From contig CAMPGT010000062.1 of the NCBI GenBank assembly GCA_946885665.1, positions 1 through 15,874 on the forward strand: a stretch of DNA of 15,874 nt, given 5' to 3'. How positions within the stretch are numbered: the stretch's first letter is position 1; each line of letters opens with the position of its first letter. Shown piece after piece: positions 13,994-15,874 of the stretch. The position numbers and the translations under genes were made by a program. The notes beneath the pieces were generated by a model. It had not been told where the DNA came from. It searched no databases and saw only the letters and a list, made by a program, of their open reading frames with translations. The DNA comes from an uncultured Chitinophagaceae bacterium (lineage in GTDB: Bacteria; Bacteroidota; Bacteroidia; Chitinophagales; Chitinophagaceae).

Positions 13994-14374
13994 TTACTCG
14001 CCCATGGTGAAGTCTTCAATGTCCCTGCGCTGTTTTTTTGTGGGCCGCCCTATCTTGCTGTTGCGTTTGCCGGTGTAGAAAGCGGAGGCCTCGAATTTCA
14101 GTCTGTCCAGTTCTTCTGCGGGCGTTACATCTACATAGTATTTAATGGCTTCCTGGTATTGAACGCGCTTATCGAGCAGCCCCACCACCCTTATTACCCA
14201 TTTCCTCGCCTCGGATTTTACTTCGTACTCGTCGCCAAGGGCAACATGCCTGGATGCCTTTACCGGGCTGCCGCCGTGTTTTACCTTACCTGCTTCGCAG
14301 GCCGCCGCTGCGATCGACCTTGTTTTGAACAGCCGGATCGACCACAGATATTTATCGATTCGTAGTTTTTCCAT
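13994..14374 (-). CDS. S4-domain RNA-binding protein, Hsp15-like
   Basis: 126 residues, soluble. The N-terminal S4 domain (about 4-65) begins RIDKYLWSIRLFKTRSIAAAACEAGKVKHGG, the standard S4 helix-turn motif, followed by a strand with ALGDEYEVKS. The C-terminal part is charged and basic (TGKRNSKIGRPTKKQRRDIEDF), as in Hsp15 (HslR), which binds stalled 50S subunits carrying nascent chains and helps recycle them. In Bacteroidota this small protein is widespread, but its role there is inferred from E. coli. The ATG at 14374 gives the usual MEKLRIDKYLW start. It is transcribed in the same direction as the M20 gene but separated from it by about 180 bp of repeats, so it is probably an independent unit. 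Confidence 0.88.
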   Translation of the reverse strand: MEKLRIDKYLWSIRLFKTRSIAAAACEAGKVKHGGSPVKASRHVALGDEYEVKSEARKWVIRVVGLLDKRVQYQEAIKYYVDVTPAEELDRLKFEASAFYTGKRNSKIGRPTKKQRRDIEDFTMGE

Positions 14375-14427
14375 GGTTTGTTCATTTGATTAGGTGAAAC
14401 GTTATGTTCAGGAAGGGGCAATCGCTT

Positions 14428-14470
14428 GTCCACCCCCGGCGCTTCGCGCCACCCCCGCCAGCGGGGGATA
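14428..14470 (-). repeat. Double-hairpin dispersed repeat, copy 4 (reverse)
   Basis: Exact reverse-strand copy of the 40-bp core (14428-14467) with flanking TAT. It lies between two co-directional minus-strand genes, 54 bp upstream of the S4 gene start. Read on the minus strand, a heptad array (14525-14552) precedes it, so heptad-hairpin order is the same as in copies 1 and 3. A small extra inverted repeat, CGCG-GCTT-CGCG, lies at 14488-14499 between them. Confidence 0.9.
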
Positions 14471-14524
14471 TGCTTTGCGAACTTCTTCGCGGCTTCGCGA
14501 GATCACCCGCCGACGCGGAAACGC

Positions 14525-14552
14525 ATTGCCCATTGCCCACTGCCCATTGCCC
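14525..14552 (-). repeat. Heptad array, copy D
   Basis: Four 7-bp units on the minus strand: GGGCAAT, GGGCAGT, GGGCAAT, GGGCAAT, starting directly after the M20 gene stop codon. Four GGG runs with 4-nt loops make a G-quadruplex motif on the coding (RNA-like) strand of the M20 transcript. The unit is the same as the last two heptads of copy C. Confidence 0.85.
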
Positions 14553-14553
14553 T

Positions 14554-15874
14554 CTACCTCCCTGCGAGTTCTGCAAAATACTGATGGAAATAAGGTATGG
14601 TTTCAATTCCTTTATAAAAATTAGCCAGGTCGAACTTTTCATTGGGCGAATGGAGATTGTCGCTGTCCAGCCCAAATCCCATGAATACAATCTTGACGCC
14701 AAGCTCTTTTTCAAACAACGCACAGATCGGGATGCTTCCGCCGCCTCTAAGCGGTACCGGATCTTTACCGAAAGTGGTTCTGATGGCCTTTGCTGCCGCC
14801 TGGTAGGCGGGCGACTCGATCGGTGTGAGATAGGGCTCGCCGCCATGATGCTCCATCGCTTTCACCGTTACTGTGTCGGGAGCGATATCCTGGAAATGCC
14901 GGATAAGTTTCTTTGTAATATCTGCCGAGCTTTGATTGGGAACGAGGCGCGCAGATATTTTGGCGAAGGCCTTTGCAGGAAGCACCGTTTTCGATCCTTC
15001 TCCTGTGTAGCCTCCCCAAATGCCGTTCACTTCAAGCGAAGGGCGGATACCTGTTCTTTCGTTTGTCGAAAATCCTTTTTCTCCCCACAGGTTTTTTATG
15101 CCCAGGTCCTTTTTGTATTCTTTCTCATCAAACGGAGCCTTTGCCAGCAATTTTCTTTCGGCATCGGGCACCTCCAGCACATCGTCATAAAATCCCGGAA
15201 TCGTGATGTGATTGTTTTCATCATGGCAGGAGGCGATCATTTTCGCCAAAATAGTGATGGGGTTTGCTACGGCACCGCCATAAACGCCGCTGTGCAGGTC
15301 GCGGTTGGGACCGGTTACTTCGAGTTCGATGTAACTGAGTCCGCGAACGCCGGTATCTATCGACGGATTGTCGAGGCTGATCATGGATGTGTCGCTGATC
15401 AGAATCACGTCGGCCTTCAACAGCTCTTTGTTATTTTTTACAAATTTCGAGAGGCTCGATGAACCCACTTCTTCTTCTCCTTCAATGATGAACTTAATGT
15501 TCGCCGGAAGAGTGTTGGTTTGGTTCATGATCTCCAACGCCTTTATGTGCATGTAAAACTGACCCTTGTCGTCGCATGATCCGCGCGCAAATATTTTTCC
15601 ATCTTTAATCACTGGTTCGAACGGACCACTGTTCCAAAGTTCAAGCGGATCCGCCGGCTGCACATCGTAGTGCCCGTACACCAATACGGTGGGCTTATTT
15701 TTATCGATTATCTTTTCAGCAAATACAATGGGATGGCCATCGGTGGGATGTATTTTCGCGTGATCCGCACCGGCTTCCAGCAGGCGCTGCTGCACCGCTT
15801 CCGCACATTGCTGCATGTCTTTTTTGTTCTCGCTTCTTGCGCTGACCGAAGGAATGCGCAGCAGGGCCAGCAAT
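14554..15874 (-). CDS. M20-family dipeptidase (metallopeptidase), 5'-truncated by window edge
   Basis: About 440 visible residues; the frame is open at the right edge and the start lies outside (family members run about 455-460 residues, so only some 15-20 residues are missing). The visible N-terminus, LLALLRIPSVSA, is the usual M20 lead-in. Zinc and catalytic motifs: VYGHYDVQP (H and D), ARGSCDDKGQ (metal-bridging D), FIIEGEEEVGS (catalytic E and ligand E), LISDTSM, then the dimerisation 'lid' domain with GVRGLSYIELEVTGPNRDLHSG. C-terminal GGSIPI and NLHSPNEKFDL hold the last histidine ligand. All key residues are intact. It is predicted to be a cytoplasmic di- or tripeptide hydrolase; substrate range cannot be read from sequence. 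No signal peptide is visible, but the true N-terminus is missing. A heptad array follows its stop. Confidence 0.93.
   Translation of the reverse strand, partial: LLALLRIPSVSARSENKKDMQQCAEAVQQRLLEAGADHAKIHPTDGHPIVFAEKIIDKNKPTVLVYGHYDVQPADPLELWNSGPFEPVIKDGKIFARGSCDDKGQFYMHIKALEIMNQTNTLPANIKFIIEGEEEVGSSSLSKFVKNNKELLKADVILISDTSMISLDNPSIDTGVRGLSYIELEVTGPNRDLHSGVYGGAVANPITILAKMIASCHDENNHITIPGFYDDVLEVPDAERKLLAKAPFDEKEYKKDLGIKNLWGEKGFSTNERTGIRPSLEVNGIWGGYTGEGSKTVLPAKAFAKISARLVPNQSSADITKKLIRHFQDIAPDTVTVKAMEHHGGEPYLTPIESPAYQAAAKAIRTTFGKDPVPLRGGGSIPICALFEKELGVKIVFMGFGLDSDNLHSPNEKFDLANFYKGIETIPYFHQYFAELAGR

Noticed and set aside
14404..15462. 352-codon plus-strand ORF antisense to the M20 peptidase
   Set aside because: Its first part is repeat sequence and the rest is the complement of a well-supported M20 gene with all catalytic motifs. 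It has no recognisable domain.

Overview
The window looks like a chromosomal segment of a Bacteroidota bacterium, most likely of the Chitinophagaceae/Chitinophagales type (inference). The evidence is a PorP/SprF-family outer-membrane protein (type IX secretion/gliding family), a LytS/LytTR two-component pair, BshA, a DUF4288 gene, few visible Shine-Dalgarno sequences, and at least one clear Bacteroidota-type promoter (TTTG, 19 bp, TAnnTTTG). No rRNA, tRNA, transposase, phage gene or CRISPR array was seen. Most genes are housekeeping.

Layout: 1-239 is the 3' end of an EnvC/M23-like gene (+). 393-1514 (-) is bshA (bacillithiol synthesis), divergent from a small membrane-anchored conserved protein (1589-1966, +). 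That protein's end overlaps the end of a two-gene minus-strand unit: an EI24/CysZ-like membrane protein (TTG start) coupled to a short RsmI-like methyltransferase. A DASS/SLC13 anion transporter (3506-4954, +) diverges from that unit. anmK (5171-6274, -) and upp (6329-6979, +) diverge from a 54-bp promoter region, and a PorP/SprF gene (7038-8063, +) follows. A minus-strand four-gene unit runs from 11081 down to 8135: LiaF-like beta-solenoid membrane protein, DUF4288 protein, LytS-type sensor kinase, LytTR response regulator. It is driven by a textbook promoter at 11098-11128 and resembles a cell-envelope stress module. Further minus-strand units are trmD-ade (4-bp overlap), a possible 67-residue ORF, an Hsp15-like S4 protein, and a partial M20 dipeptidase running off the right edge.

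The most unusual content is between the genes. A 40-bp double-hairpin sequence is present in four identical copies (321-360, 4965-5004, 13594-13633, 14428-14467). A diverged relative at 5099-5145 keeps the same fold through compensatory base changes. In three of the four places the hairpin is preceded, in the same relative orientation, by an array of 7-bp purine-rich units (GGCAAAG, GGGCAAT or GGGGAGT type). Three of the four heptad arrays begin at, or within about 20 bp of, a stop codon; the fourth lies just upstream of trmD. A heptad array without the hairpin follows the PorP gene. Together they look like a composite, non-autonomous dispersed intergenic element (REP/MITE-like), possibly with roles in 3'-end formation or DNA structure. 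That is the best candidate here for something undescribed, although similar GC-rich palindromes may be common in this clade.
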